Notes under the pieces: model-generated
What the model saw: the letters and a program-made list of their open reading frames with translations, nothing else
Databases searched by the model: none
What the model was told of the DNA's origin: nothing
Part shown: piece after piece, positions 1 through 10,699 of the stretch
Position numbering within the stretch: the first letter of the stretch is position 1
Layout of the letters: every line of letters begins with the position of its first letter
Translations under genes and position numbers: made by a program
Source: Allodiplogaster sudhausi
Lineage: Eukaryota > Nematoda > Chromadorea > Rhabditida > Diplogasteridae
Length of the DNA stretch: 64,000 nucleotides
Reading direction: 5' to 3'
Assembly (NCBI GenBank): GCA_945643635.1
Contig: CALZFC010000067.1
Coordinates: forward strand, 1,064,501 to 1,128,500

Positions 1-45
1 TCGCGATAAATCATAAGAAAACACAACTGTGCATGTAGGTACTGG
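1..45. repeat. Short segment shared with 22259-22295
   Basis: Two stretches (tcgcgataaatcataagaaa and catgtaggtactgg) occur here and again just upstream of the BEL gag zinc knuckles at 22259-22295. The copy here carries 7-8 extra bases between them. The two loci diverge afterwards, so this is either a retroelement scrap or an independent small repeat. Confidence 0.6.
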
Positions 46-59
46 AGCTTCTCAAGACT

Positions 60-251
60 TTGTGTCAGGCAAAGGGGCGCGAATTTAAGCAAGAGTTTTT
101 GTCTCCTTTAAGAAGACCGACTGATTGTGATGTGCCGGTGTGGAGGCTGCTGCCCTATCGCTACGATCGCAACTGCTTCTTCTCAGCTCTCGGATGCGTC
201 TTTGGCCGACGCGTGGTTTGTGCTCTGCACTCTTTCCGAATGAATTCGTGA
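60..251 (+). pseudogene. Possible OTU-like cysteine protease remnant
   Basis: A 63-codon open frame containing YDRNCFFSALGCVFG near residues 34-48. In OTU-family proteases, including those carried by transposons, the catalytic cysteine lies in a D-G-N-C-[LF]-[FY]-R-[AS]-[LI] motif. The resemblance (D-x-N-C-F-F-x-A-L, then G about five residues on) is clear, but the glycine is replaced by Arg and no catalytic histidine follows before the stop. There is no long frame either side. If real it is a broken fragment; chance resemblance is possible. Confidence 0.28.
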
Positions 252-758
252 ATCTTCCGCACTACTTTCCGGAAAATAAATAAAAAAAGAAAGTGTAAAT
301 GATCAAACGCCTGCTGCCTGGACTCTAGTTTTTCTTTTAAGTTCCTCTTAAAAGAGACTTACAACAGTTTTAGCTAACCAGGATATAAATATACTTCTGA
401 TAATGGAAAACGCTTCTACTGTGAAAACGTTAATGGAATAAACATTCTCAATAAATTCTGGGGTAGAGAAAAAAACTTATTTTAAAAGCTACAGAACGCA
501 ATTTAATTTAGTACCGGGTACTTCCGGTGTTTGACATCGCACCCGATGTGGGACGAGTTAACACTCCAGCTTGTGGTCAGCCAGAAACACGCTCGCTTCC
601 CTTGCTCCAACTTGGCAGCCGTTCCGTCGTCAGCATGCCCATTCGTCTTCCACAATGAGTACAATCTCCAAATGCCATCTTTTGCAAAACAATGCATAAA
701 TTACGAACCTTTAAAATTATTCTAGTAGTTAATTGTGTCTCATTTTCTGTCACCGGCA
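252..758. other. No recognisable feature
   Basis: AT-rich sequence. Only short overlapping frames on both strands, no repeat shared with the rest of the window that I could find. Confidence 0.5.
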
Positions 759-1181
759 GAATAATTGGGACTATTCAACTATTTCGCCCCCAGATGTCAA
801 CTTTTTTTTTGAAAATTTTTTTTCGCTGAAAATTACTCCAGGGGGGTTTTCGGGCACGGGGAACACGAATATCATATTCATTTCTTATCATGACGTCATT
901 TTCCCGAGTTACGGTAAGTTTACGGTATATGACCATTTTTTTCCAAACTACGTGTAATCCATGCCATAGGTATCATTTTAAAAGGAGAATACGAATATAC
1001 TGTCTGAGGATCAACGAAGTTAACTTACCGTAACTCGGGAAAATGATGTCATGATAAGAAATGAATATGATATTCGTGTTCCTCGTGCCCGAAAACCCCC
1101 CTGGAGTGATTTTCAGCGAAAAAAAATTTCAAAAAAAATTTGACCTGTGGGGTCGAAATAGTTTAATAGCTCCGAATAATT
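759..1181. mobile_element. Foldback MITE with ~160-bp inverted arms
   Basis: The left arm (about 761-920) and right arm (about 1021-1181) are reverse complements with few mismatches, around a 100-bp spacer. Matching landmarks include actatttcg near the outer ends, a tract with ggggggttttcgggcacg and, innermost, ccgagttacggtaagtt. There is no coding capacity. Outer ends read AATAATTGGGAC on the left and AATTATTCGGAGC on the right (reverse complement). No unambiguous target duplication is seen, so the superfamily is left open. Confidence 0.85.
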
Positions 1182-2061
1182 GAAAATGGTTTTTTTTTTC
1201 ACGGAAAACGACAGTTTGGAAATGGTTTTTTTTCGCCACGCTAGGTGAAAGGTGCGTTGTACACAATCCACACACAGACACGTTAAGCAAAACCCGGCCA
1301 ATGTTGGTTGCGCACAACACAAGTGCAAGATTCTAATTTCTCCGTCTGCCACGGTGTAGCTCTCCTAAAAAAATCTTTGGGGAGGGTTTTAATATTCGAG
1401 AATTGAAATTAGAGAAGATTGTTAATTTTCTCGCCATCAGTTCAGAGGGATTTTTTGTGACTTCGGGACTCTTGCAATCATCGAATTTTCTAGCTCTTTA
1501 TGAGCAAATAAGGCTAGAAAACAAGAAACTATTTATTCGCCAGAGATCTCCTTTAATCGGCGTTTGATGTTCCCTCGAAACATGTCTTAATCTTTGTTTC
1601 ATTACACGCAATATTATTATTATTCGCAAATGAACGCACGCCTGAATTTGATGTCTACTCTATATTATTATATTGAGCTTACGATATATATATATATATC
1701 TATAATCCGTATATCCTTAGTCATGGCCATGGCTATGTCTAAACGGATTATGCATATATCGTCAGCTTCATATAATTTAAACCATCGCTGCAAAAGTTAT
1801 TATATTACGGAATTCATTGGAGCTTAAAAACGTGCAAACGACATGTTTTGCAAGTGTATTTAATTTTTTCCTTAACTCTTCTTTTGTCTCCTTTTATATA
1901 TCTCTCCTGACATCATCTTTAGCGTACGTTTCCGAGGTGCTCAAAAAAGAGCATCAATTATTTAATGCTGGCTCTTATCAAAGATCCTCGTTTGTGTCGA
2001 GGCATTTCAATCGTCCCCTTCTGTGAAATCAGTTTCCTTCTTACTTAATTCAGTGTTACTA
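1182..2061. other. Non-coding, with (TA)n and an imperfect hairpin
   Basis: Mostly anonymous AT-rich sequence. A (TA)n run lies at about 1684-1700. It sits in the left side of an imperfect hairpin (about 1683-1760) whose paired elements are ATAATCCGT at 1702 and ACGGATTAT at 1743, with CATGGCCATG near the apex. The hairpin has pre-miRNA-like length, but nothing else supports an RNA gene. Confidence 0.35.
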
Positions 2062-2100
2062 TACTAACACTTTTGTTGTTATGCTTTTTTTGCATTTCAG

Positions 2101-2152
2101 TGTTACCAAGGTACTGTGAAGAAGAAGATGAGCTGTCGTCAAAAAAGCGATT
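2101..2152 (+). CDS. Short internal exon, acidic-basic peptide, unidentified
   Basis: The splice signals are nearly ideal: branch-point TACTAAC at 2062-2068, a T-rich tract ending tttttgcatttcag at 2100, and donor gtaaga at 2153. One frame reads LPRYCEEEDELSSKKR without a stop, an acidic stretch then a basic one, as in a disordered linker. No flanking exon is obvious within several kilobases, so the parent gene is unknown. I call it an exon on splice signals and composition only. Confidence 0.45.
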
Positions 2153-2384
2153 GTAAGAACACCAGAGTTCCGAGTTCTTCCTTTAGATCTACACGAACAA
2201 CACAAACAAGTCAATGGCAAGACCTACATACATATGTATATATTTATCGGCAAAATAACACTTTTGTTCAATGGTAGAGTTTTCTGAAAGTGAGCAGGGA
2301 ATTGTTAGAACTGATTGTAAGGCATGGATGAAAAGGGTGGGGCTTGTCTCCCGTTTCCCAAGGACAAGCAGACACAGTGTGGAG

Positions 2385-2800
2385 GCCGAGGTAGAGACTA
2401 CCAATAAGAAAATGAGTCACAAGGAGCCGACCGGTGACGTGAAGGGAGTCGCACCCGACTCTGGACGGGTTTTCGAAGCGCCAGCGCCAAAACAGTTGAT
2501 GGGCATCGGCGGCCAGTCGAATCATTTTGCCTGGAAAAATAATAACGCCACCCTTGAAGGGCTAGCGGCTGTTCTGACAATGAGAGAGAGCGAGAGTGAA
2601 AGACTGAGAGGGAGGATGAGAGAGTGAGAGAGAGTGTGATAGAGAGAAAGAAAGTGGGAGAACGAGAGTGGGAGAGAGATTATCTAAATAAAACAGGGAT
2701 AATATACCTAATAAGCAATAAGCTTTGTCTCTCTTCCTGGAGAATAAGAGAAAGAAATCAATTTTTGAAAAGAGGAGAAACAAATATCGAACAGTTTACG
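2385..2800 (-). repeat. Dispersed repeat C, copy 1 (reverse)
   Basis: Matches, on the opposite strand, copies at 19405-19760 and 21475-21735. Shared landmarks are ccgcaagcccttcaagggtgg, the ctggcgcctcgaaaacccgt stretch, and gaaacaaatatcgaacag at the other end. A GA tract fills the middle (2580-2680). The function is unknown and frames inside it are not conserved between copies. Confidence 0.75.
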
Positions 2801-2884
2801 TTGGTTTCGGCGGCGTCCCGACACCTCGTCAAAAGTCACTTCGTTAAATTAAATTTTTTGCCTACTTTTCGTCTTCTCAGATCA

Positions 2885-3268
2885 GTAGGCACTTGGGTTT
2901 GTTCGTTTTATTGTGATCTCATAGCACAAAACGGCCGTCTCTCTTTCCTCTGCAATTGAATAATTTTACATTTCTTTTTATTTCGAAATGGATTTTTTTC
3001 ATCTTATCGTCAAAATTTTCTCAAAAAGAAAATGGAAAGGACAGACTAGAGAAAAGAAAATGAGGAGACGTTGATTTTAATATGCAATGCTTGATACGGT
3101 AGAAGACAAAAACTTCACGTTAGGAGAAAAGGGAGAAAACGAAAAGGGAGAAATGGGCGAACTGAGTGTCAAAGGTATTCGTGATCTATTCTTTGAGGGA
3201 CGTGGGGAAGAAGGGAAAGAAAGGAAAAAGGAAAGAGAGTGCGTGTAAAACAGAGATTATATTAAAAC
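2885..3268 (+). repeat. Family A repeat, near full length
   Basis: One of the most complete copies of the window's dominant repeat. It begins near gttcgttttattgtgatctc, continues through the degenerate core aacggccgt, gcaattgaat and tttcgaaatggattttttt, then the atgcaat..ggtagaagacaaaaact part. It ends with the purine-rich segment ctttgagggacgtggggaag and gtgtaaaacagag..ttatattaaaa. The ends match 36495-36845, which fixes the unit at about 350-400 bp. Confidence 0.75.
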
Positions 3269-3294
3269 ATAAACATCAATATTCGTATACCCTT

Positions 3295-3390
3295 TTCAAT
3301 ATATCAAGTTTCTTTTGTAAATTCTTTGAGGGCGCAAAGCGCCCGTGTATGAAAATTTTGGAGAGACATAAAAATCATCAACTATATTGC
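3295..3390 (+). repeat. Family B repeat fragment
   Basis: Contains ttttgtaaattctttgaggg then gcgcaaagcgcccgtgtatg and aaaattttggagag. Related pieces lie at 20205-20440, 41565-41625, 42005-42075 and 56815-57030, and in reverse at 43355-43400, 59235-59480, 62040-62085 and 62240-62290. It shares the aaagcgccg core with family A but not its flanks. Confidence 0.65.
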
Positions 3391-4020
3391 AGACATAATT
3401 AGATTAGCGTTTTTTTGCAGGTTTTGTTTGCCACGACGATTGTGTTAACTGACAACCACTATTCTACCCTACTTCCCTACTTAGAAATGGCGAAGATGCT
3501 CAAGTAACAAAACAAAAATAGCTGATTGCCGACACCCGCATCGTCCGAGTTTTTTTCCAGCCTTCTCCAATCCCTATATCTTGGAAAACGTTCTAATTAA
3601 TATTTTTTCGATCGACGAATTCTCTGTTGAAAATGTAAAAAAATAAATTCCAAAAGAAATCGAAAATGACTCAACTGTCGTGCATTGGAGATACGGCGCT
3701 ATGGAATATGTGAGCGATTGTATTTTTTCCGTTAGTCTCCATTTTTCCAACAATAAGCATAGCTTTTTCACTCATCACATGGTAGTTTTAGCGGGTGAAA
3801 AGTTTCAATAGGCTATCTATTAATCAAGAGAGCAAGCGATTCGCTGCATTCACCGGACTCCCGCTCTCTTTCTCTCTCGCTCTCTCTCTCTCTCTCTTTG
3901 CCCGAATTCTACTCTCTATTCATCTCTCTCTCTCTTTCCCTCTTTCTCTCTAGATCTCGCTTTCTCTCACTTGCTCTTTCTATCTGTAAATCTCTCTCTC
4001 TCTCTACGTCCGAATTCTAC
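3391..4020. repeat. Anonymous sequence ending in a CT tract
   Basis: No gene seen. About 3860-4010 is an imperfect (CT)n tract broken twice by the phrase cgaattctac. Confidence 0.6.
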
Positions 4021-4029
4021 AATGAAAAT

Positions 4030-4890
4030 GAGTAATTCGATGCATCAGTTGCATTGTTCTTCTTCTCAAAAGGGAATTTTCATATGCAATGCTTAAAAAA
4101 GGAAAGAAAATCTCGTTAGGAGAAAAGAGAGAACACGAAAAGGAAAAATGTGAAAACTGACTGTCAAAGCCATTCGTGACCTATTCTTTGAGGGACAAGG
4201 AGAAGAAGTGAAGGAACGGAAAAGGGAAAGACAATGCGTGTAAAACAGAGCGATTATATTAAAAGTTAAAATTTTTTACAAGATCAATTTTTGATCAGAA
4301 AGAGAGCAATAGAAAAAGAGAAAGAGAGAAGGGGAGAGAGAGAAGCAGACAAGCTAAGAGAGGCAGACAAAAGGCCAGAGAGAGAGAGAGAGATAGAGAG
4401 CGAGATGTCACGATAGCATTGATCCCTCGCCGATCCTCAACACTCCTTGCTCCCCACTTCTCCTCAAACAAAGAGATTTACGGTATCGCATCTTATACAC
4501 TAGAAAGAATGCATCTTGATACGCCTATTCAATAAGATGGTTACGGAATGTGATGCGGACGCGCAGCCAGGCGTTGCTGCAGCAAATTCGGAAGGTTTCC
4601 GCGGGCGTTTCACACCCAACTCTCGCTCTGCCGCATCCATCGGTGCCGTTTCTTGAACGGAATTGTTTTTTTTGATGAATTTAATTTAATCGAATTAATT
4701 TATTTTTGCCTGGCGACTAATTCAGCGCATCGAGGAGAAAGTTGCGATTCTCTATTTATTGCAATTGCATTACGCTAAAGCGCCGGGTTTCTGCAATCTG
4801 CAGCTGAATCATTTTCGATTTCTTTTTTCAATGGATTTTTTTCTTTCCAAAAGATAAGAAGAGACAGATATGAATAAAAAAAAATTAGAT
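4030..4890. repeat. Duplicated segment D2, copy 1
   Basis: Colinear with 36555-37240. It holds the 3' half of a family A copy (4080-4270), a GA tract (about 4310-4400), a short unique piece with gccgcatccatcggtg, and the 5' half of another family A copy (4725-4870). The same order in both places shows the block was copied as a unit, not assembled independently. Confidence 0.75.
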
Positions 4891-5440
4891 GGCGAACCAC
4901 CGAATTGGCCCACTCTGGATTCTCTTTCACCTCTTAACTCTTAAGCGAGTTTTTTTCTTTCCATCGGTTCCGGAACCGCGAATCACATGGACCACTCCGG
5001 AGGATGATTGAAAGAGAAAAAGAGAGGTAGCAGAAAATAAGGGAGAGAGCGGGAGAGTGAGAGACGGATAGAGAAAGGAGAGAACGAGGGAAAAGAAATT
5101 AATAAATAAATAAATAAATAAATTCAGTGCCGTTTTATTTTTGGTGCATGAGAAATAGGTTGACAATCGATGAATACTTTTTTTGCACTTCTTATATTGC
5201 GATCGGATTACATAAATCCGACGGGTCTCTGCATGGCAATTGAATTTCTTCCGATTTTTTTTAAACAAATTTTTATAAAAGACAGAAAATATGTAGGAAA
5301 AATATGTGGAAAAGAAAGAGATGAATTGTTGACTTTTTTTTAAAATGCAAACCTGCTTATGGTCGACCAGATCAATTGAACATTGTCCATTCAGAAAGGG
5401 AAAGGAGAAGGAGAGAAGGTGAGAGAAAAGGCGCATTCAA
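4891..5440. repeat. GA tract, (AAAT)n and degenerate family A copy
   Basis: An imperfect GA tract at about 5000-5095 is followed by an (aata)n run at 5100-5125. A decayed family A copy lies at about 5170-5330, with ttgcgatcggattacataaa, gggtctctgcatggcaattg and then T-rich sequence. Confidence 0.6.
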
Positions 5441-5800
5441 TGAACATCCGAGGGCTTGAGAGAGATGACAGGGAGAGGGAGAGAACAGTGGGAGAGAGAG
5501 GGAATAGATATATAGAGATAGCGTGATAGCGGAAACGCGCAAATGACGACGATCACACTTCGCTTGTGCGCATTTTATACTGCGAACTAATTATAAACAT
5601 ATAAAATTTATGGGAAGCAAAATATTAAAAAAAATACCAATTATGTAAATTTAAGTTAAAATAAGTTTCCATTGAAAATCACGAGAATACTCTTCAGCTC
5701 GCTAACGGTCTCAGCTGTGCACTTGGCAGAGCGGTAACTGCAGGCGCGGAGGGCGCTAGTGTTCGCGCTCCGCTCTCAATCGCTCACAACGTTGCGGTGC
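5441..5800. other. No recognisable gene
   Basis: A short GA-rich stretch, then unique AT-rich sequence. No coding signal. Confidence 0.45.
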
Positions 5801-5804
5801 TCCT

Positions 5805-5848
5805 TTTACTCTCTCGCTCTCTCTCTCTCTCTCTCTCTTTCTCTTTCT

Positions 5849-5880
<32 letters not shown>

Positions 5881-6145
5881 TTCTTTCTCTCTCTCTTTCT
5901 TTCTCTCTCTCTCCATCCCTTTCTCTGCTCCCTTCCAGGCACAAGCTTGTCGGCAATCCGCCCATATGTCTATCCTCTGGAAACGTCTTCCAGCCACCAC
6001 CTATTCTCTCTCTGCCTCTCTCTCATTCCCTTTCTTTTTCTCTTTCGCTTTCTCTTTCTCTTTCTCTCTCTCTCTCCCTCCCCCCCTCTCTCTCTCTTCT
6101 CTCTTTATGTCTCTCTCTCTTTCTCTCTTTATGTCTATCTCTCCC
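5805..6145. repeat. (CT)n / (CTTT)n tract
   Basis: A long pyrimidine tract with a ~90-bp unique interruption near 5925-6010. It creates long Ser/Leu-rich frames on one strand and Arg/Glu-rich frames on the other; these are composition artefacts. Confidence 0.95.
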
Positions 6146-6860
6146 TGCCTCTCGTGTTCCTCAAACAACAGTGCAGGGAAGGCTACGGAATGGAATTCAA
6201 TTGTAGGACGAGTTGACGAACAGTCGGAAAGATGGAAGGTCTAACTCAAGAATGAAAGAAAAAATGCAAAACAAAAGAAAATAAAAATTTTAGTAATTAA
6301 TAAACTTAATAACATAGTCAGGAATATTCAAATAGATTATGGTTGAGTGTAATGTTCGTATACTAAATACAGTTTTGACTAAAATATCTTTTTTAAATAC
6401 ACAATGACCATTTACTACTTTCTCACATATTTTGCTTTCCTCTTACGGTGCATATTAACGTGCATGATCACACCAGAAAAAAGAATACAATTTAAATGTA
6501 CATTTCCAATGATTGATGCGCCGGTGTGTTTCGCCTGCATCCCATATTTGTTCGAGAACGGCTGAGCAACCGCACCTGATGCTTCCTCTGTACGGAAAAT
6601 AAATGTTGAAAGGATAGACAACAGAAAAAAAGACGAAACTTTATTTTTATATGCAATCCAGGCTATGGCAGAAGACAAAAACTTTCACGTAAGGATTCGT
6701 TGAAGCGTTCGAATCTGGTGGCTTTTGCGCCGTGGATACGGTGGCCGACTTTTTTTTGAGTTGGAAGATATCCGAATCTTCTTATTCGGTGCGAGAGTGC
6801 CTGAAAATCAAAGAAGGATCATATCCTTGAATCTTGTTTAATACTATGAAATCGTCAGAA
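6146..6860. repeat. Anonymous sequence with a family A 3' fragment
   Basis: About 6590-6695 matches the family A 3' half (atatgcaatccaggctatgg, cagaagacaaaaactt). The rest is unique, without a convincing frame. Confidence 0.5.
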
Positions 6861-6884
6861 TGTATGTTTTATTTTTGAAAGAGC

Positions 6885-6942
6885 AAGAGAGAGAGAATTG
6901 ACGAGAGGATACAGTGAGACAGAGAGACAGAGAGATATAGAC

Positions 6943-6974
<32 letters not shown>

Positions 6975-7640
6975 TAAGTTACAAAGTTATTTAAAAGTGT
7001 GACAAAATTCTATTTGTAGGACGAAGCGTCCAGCAATCGGAGAAAACATTGTGATTCCCTCTTTAGTGTGATCGCACAATGCGAAAGAGTCTTGTCTCTG
7101 CAATCCGAAGTTGAATCATTTTCAATTTTTTTAATGAATTTTTTTTAGTTTTTAAAAAGAGAATATCTCATACAAAAATGTTGCAAGATATACTTGAGAA
7201 ACGAAAACGACACTTGAATTCTTTTAATGCAAGTCGACAACAACAAAAAATTATCGTAGGGAAAAATGGACGAGAAAGAATAAGCGACAAAGGAAAAAGA
7301 GGGTGAGTGCGTTGTCATCTGAGAAGATCTCGAAAACATCCGAGGGCTTTGAACAGATATGTATATTAAGAGAGTGAAACGGACAGTCAGAGAGCCAGAG
7401 AGAGAGAGAGAGAGAGAGAGCCAGAGAGAGAGAGAGAGAGAGAGAGCCAGAGAGAGAGAGAGAGAGAGAGCGTGTCGCTGCGCAGGTTGAATCACTTTGC
7501 TTTCTTCTTTTTTCGAAATGGATTCTTTTCTTTTCAAAAAAAGATTACGTTGGAAATAAAAGAAATGTGACAAGACTCGAATTAGAAAACGCTGATTTAC
7601 TATACACTCCTGGTTGCTGTAGAATGACGCACTGGACTAG
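6885..7640. repeat. GA tracts alternating with two family A copies
   Basis: GA tract 6885-6980; family A 5' part 7045-7170 (core degraded to gcacaatgcgaaagagtc); GA tract 7395-7475 with three near-identical gccagagagag blocks; family A piece 7475-7640 (tttcgaaatggattcttttc, ttactatacactcctgg). Confidence 0.7.
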
Positions 7641-7675
7641 CCATTGAACGCACTTGCTTCTTTCCTTTATGTATC

Positions 7676-7706
7676 TTTCTCTCTCTCTCTCTCTCTCTCT
7701 CTCATT
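7676..7706. repeat. (CT)n microsatellite
   Basis: Pure CT run of about 30 bases. Confidence 0.95.
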
Positions 7707-7759
7707 CCTTTCTCGTACTTTTATGTCTCACTCTACAGTTTTATCTCTTTTTAAGTAAA

Positions 7760-8290
7760 CGAATAATACAGTTAATCGGTGACAACGTCGCGATCTTCTC
7801 TTTATTGCGGGAGCATTGCGCAAAAGCAACGCTTCTCTCCAATGTTTTCGAAATCTATTTTTTTTCAACAGAAGTTTTTTTTTCTTGGAAAGAGTAAGTG
7901 GAAGCGAAAGTCGGCTCGCCGTGCTGAAAAAAGAAACGGATGGATGAGGAGAGAGTAAATAAGAGTGAGATGAATCGAGAGAGAATGAATTAGGGAGCGA
8001 CGGAAGGAGGATTGAGAAAGAGAAGGAGAGAACAAGAAGAGAGATGAATAAACAGAGAGAAGGGAAATATGGTGATATGAAAAAAAAATCGCCGGTTTAT
8101 CGAAGAATTTAAAAGTTCGAATTCTATATATGCACGGCTGCCAAATCGTAACCACTGGTTCAATTCGTGGAATGATATTCTTTTTTTCAACAAATTATAC
8201 ATGTATATCATTTTTTTCCGATGGAAATAGTAGGTAGAAGAAGGTAATGGAAATTTGTCTGGGATGCATTCCTCGAGGAAAGATTAGAAA
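7760..8290. repeat. Duplicated segment D3, copy 1
   Basis: Colinear with 33550-34090, with a shorter third copy of its right end at 34770-34865. Shared landmarks are ttgcgggagcattgcgcaaa, an interrupted purine stretch with gagagatgaataaacagag, cggtttatcgaagaatttaa, ggctgccaaatcgtaacc and ggaatgatat. The left part is a family A 5' end. Confidence 0.8.
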
Positions 8291-8412
8291 GCTCATATGA
8301 TTAGAAAATGAATTATATAAATCCGACCATCTTTCTTTATAACCCGTTGGATCAATTTCTCTCTCACTATCTAACTCTCTCACTCTCTCATTCTCTACTT
8401 TCCCTGCTTTAG

Positions 8413-8511
8413 AAGATGAATTGCATCATCGGCAAGCGTGTCGGGCTGATCACCAACATCGGCGTTGAATTGAAAGCAGAAGGCTACAACCAAGCTGGAC
8501 TGAGATCTTAA
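8413..8511 (+). CDS. Candidate terminal exon, unidentified
   Basis: A good acceptor (tctctactttccctgctttag) is followed by 32 sense codons and TAA. The peptide contains NCIIGKRVGLITNIGVELKA, of protein-like composition and unlike the surrounding repeats. The start of LSM-type folds is a loose comparison only; I do not recognise the family. No partner exon upstream was identified. Confidence 0.35.
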   Translation, partial: KMNCIIGKRVGLITNIGVELKAEGYNQAGLRS

Positions 8512-8565
8512 TAATTAAGTAGGAAAATATGTAGCTACGTCGTACGTGTATCTAGTCTACTTTAC

Positions 8566-8830
8566 AATTCTTTCCTACCCAATTGTCAGCGTAGACATGT
8601 TTGTATGGAATGTTGTCGAAGAAAAGATGCCCGGGACACATTCATCAAACAACGAGTGCCACCTCTACTAAACGATTCGAAATGCAATGATTTGATGTTT
8701 TGTCGCCTTGCGAATGATTTGTTGATTAGTGAACACGGCAGAGAATAAGAGGAGTAATATGGCAATTTGCGGTAGCTAAATGAGTGGTGCTCAAGTAAGC
8801 ATGGGCTTCAAGGCGAACCACCGATGCGAG
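8566..8830. repeat. Duplicated segment D4, copy 1
   Basis: Colinear with 17008-17280. Shared phrases include acaattctttcctacccaat, gatgcccgggacacattcat, gaacacggc and gctcaagtaagcatgg. The right end (gcgaaccaccg, then tactgcgaacta) is also at 39480-39535. Confidence 0.85.
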
Positions 8831-8834
8831 TTTC

Positions 8835-9165
8835 ATACTGCGAACTAACTATCAACATAAAAAATATCTGGGAAAGCAAAATAAGAAAAAGCAAAAAGAA
8901 TTGTATAACAAAACATTAATTAAATAAATTTAAGCAAAAATAATTTTTCATTGAAATTGATAGAGTGAGAGATAGATAGAAATAGAGAGTGAGAGAATGA
9001 GACAGAGAGAGAGAGAGGTGGCAAATAAAAGAATCGATAGTAAGAAAGGCGCTGGCTGTTTTCACATAACAATGTTACGCATGCAACGCACACAGGCCAA
9101 CCTCTCACCGCAGCATTCCCACTTTTTAAATTCCATCGTTGACAAAAGTTATAAAAATAATGTAA
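8835..9165. repeat. Duplicated segment D5, copy 1
   Basis: Closely matches 39530-39825, including the interrupted GA tract and gtggcaaataaaagaatcga. The copy here has about 30 extra bases (9083-9112) between gttacgcatgc and attcccac. Confidence 0.9.
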
Positions 9166-9547
9166 TTATATATAAACAAATTGGCATTTACAGGTTTGTA
9201 GTGATATTAAAAAAAGGTAAATAAGTTGGATTACTTGCGAAGCGCATGATTAAATCTTTATTTCTTTTTCACTACTAATTGTAAGCATAAGAAAAGATCA
9301 AAAGGCGAAAAAATTCATCGAATAGATATCGATGTAACGTGCGCAACGCCGGGCGAACAACAACAGAACCAGAGAATCGATAGGCGAGGGCAAAGTTGAA
9401 AAGATAGACAGATTACAAAGTTTTTCTCGAACCGCAAATTATCACTGGGAAGCGAAGTGGTCAGAAACAAGTTAGATAAAACAAGAATTATTCGAATCCG
9501 CATGCATTACATATATTTTGAAGACACGTTTGCGTTCACGCTGATCG
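9166..9547. other. No recognisable feature
   Basis: Unique AT-rich sequence with no gene or repeat match that I could find. Confidence 0.4.
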
Positions 9548-9852
9548 ATGGAAACGTTGCGATGCACAATTTATTACGATCGCAATACACAAAAGTGAAA
9601 GGTCTAAATATGCAGTTTAATCATTTTGGAACTTTTCTTTCAAATGGATTTTTTTCTCTTCAAAATAAAAAAAAAACGTCGGAAAAAAAGAAAATTTTCC
9701 AGAAAAGAAGAGGAAACGTTTTTTACGCAATCCTGGTTACGGTAGAATAAAAGGAAAGGCGCCGGCGGCCACTTGCATGATGAAAATAAATTTCATTTTA
9801 AAACTCTCTCTCACATTTACCTTCGCTCTCTCAGTTTATCTCTCGTTCACTT

Positions 9853-9898
<46 letters not shown>

Positions 9899-10055
9899 AA
9901 CGCCCATTCCGTCACTCTCCTTGCCTACTATCACACGCTAGGCAGCTCTTCAGTAACACGCATTATTTCCTTGAATAAAAGAAAGAACAAACATATGTAT
10001 AAGCTATACAAACTCAAGCGAAAATAGTGTTCGGCCTGTGCCAAAACCACCTAGA
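9548..10055. repeat. Duplicated segment D6, copy 1
   Basis: Colinear with 18220-18650: a family A copy (core altered to cgatcgcaatacacaaaagt), gccggcggccacttgc, a (CT)n run at about 9855-9897, cacacgctaggcagctctt and gtgttcggcc. Confidence 0.85.
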
Positions 10056-10072
10056 TGGTTAAAAAATACTGT

Positions 10073-10074
<2 letters not shown>

Positions 10075-10123
<49 letters not shown>

Positions 10124-10290
10124 CCTCCCTCTCTCTTTCTCTCTCTTTCTCTCTCTCTCTCTTTCTCTCTCTCCCTCTCTCTTTCTCTTTCTCTCCCTCT
10201 TTCTCTCCCTCTCTCTTTCTCTCTCTTTCTCTCTCTCTCTCTTTCTCTCTCTCCCTCTCTCTTTCTCCCTTTATCTCACTCCCTTCTTCA
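10075..10290. repeat. (CT)n tract
   Basis: Over 200 bases of CT with CCT and CTTT interruptions; about 10136-10190 recurs at about 10215-10270, suggesting slippage or unequal exchange within the tract. Confidence 0.95.
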
Positions 10291-10697
10291 CTCCAGAGGT
10301 TGCTTGCCTAAAAAAAACCTCCAACACTCCATCTTCAGAAAGAGCAAGAATTAATTTTTTCAGAGAATGTCGGACTCTTTTTTAGGTCAGAAAATGCCCT
10401 TTTGGTTGTGATTTCGGAAGGCAAAGGCAACTTTGCCTGAGATTTGCAAATATGAATCTTAACACTCGCTACACTGGTTTTGATGTTTGCGAGCACTGAG
10501 TCAAAGTTAGTTAACAGAGCCCAGTCGTATCCAAGAACAAATCGCCCACAATGTTGCGATGCTCCTTTCATTTCGATCGCATTTCGTCAAAGCGTCGTGT
10601 CTTCTCTGCACGACAATTGAATCATTCGTCGGCCTAGGAATTCACCACATCGCAGCAGTACATTTTTCCTTTAAATAAATAAAGAAGGAAATTTTTA
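10291..10697. repeat. Duplicated segment D7, copy 1, with family A 5' end
   Basis: Matches 41030-41470 and in part 13935-14260: taggtcagaaaatgcc, aaaggcaactttgcctgaga, ggttttgatgtttgcgagca, then a family A core (gcatttcgtcaaagcg). It is interrupted at its right end by the pogo-type insertion. Confidence 0.85.
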
Positions 10698-10699
10698 TA

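Noticed and set aside
1683..1760. Possible pre-miRNA hairpin
   Set aside because: The stem depends on a (TA)n run and has large internal loops; nothing else supports it.
5759..6244. Overlapping Ser/Leu-rich and Arg/Glu-rich frames over CT/GA tracts (also at 10038, 38128, 40051, 50587)
   Set aside because: Microsatellite composition removes stop codons on both strands; the frames are not conserved between duplicate copies.
7395..7475. Regular blocks suggesting a CRISPR-like array
   Set aside because: Three near-identical blocks of GA repeat with no unique spacers, in animal DNA.
8150..8170. GGTTCAATTCG resembling a tRNA T-loop
   Set aside because: It lies in repeat segment D3, its duplicate at 33980 lacks the match, and no acceptor or anticodon stem can be formed.
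8413..8511. Reading the 8413 exon as another ADSS piece (NCIIG.. resembling the IGNG segment)
   Set aside because: Only N-x-I-I-G is shared; the conserved N-G-V-V that follows is absent.
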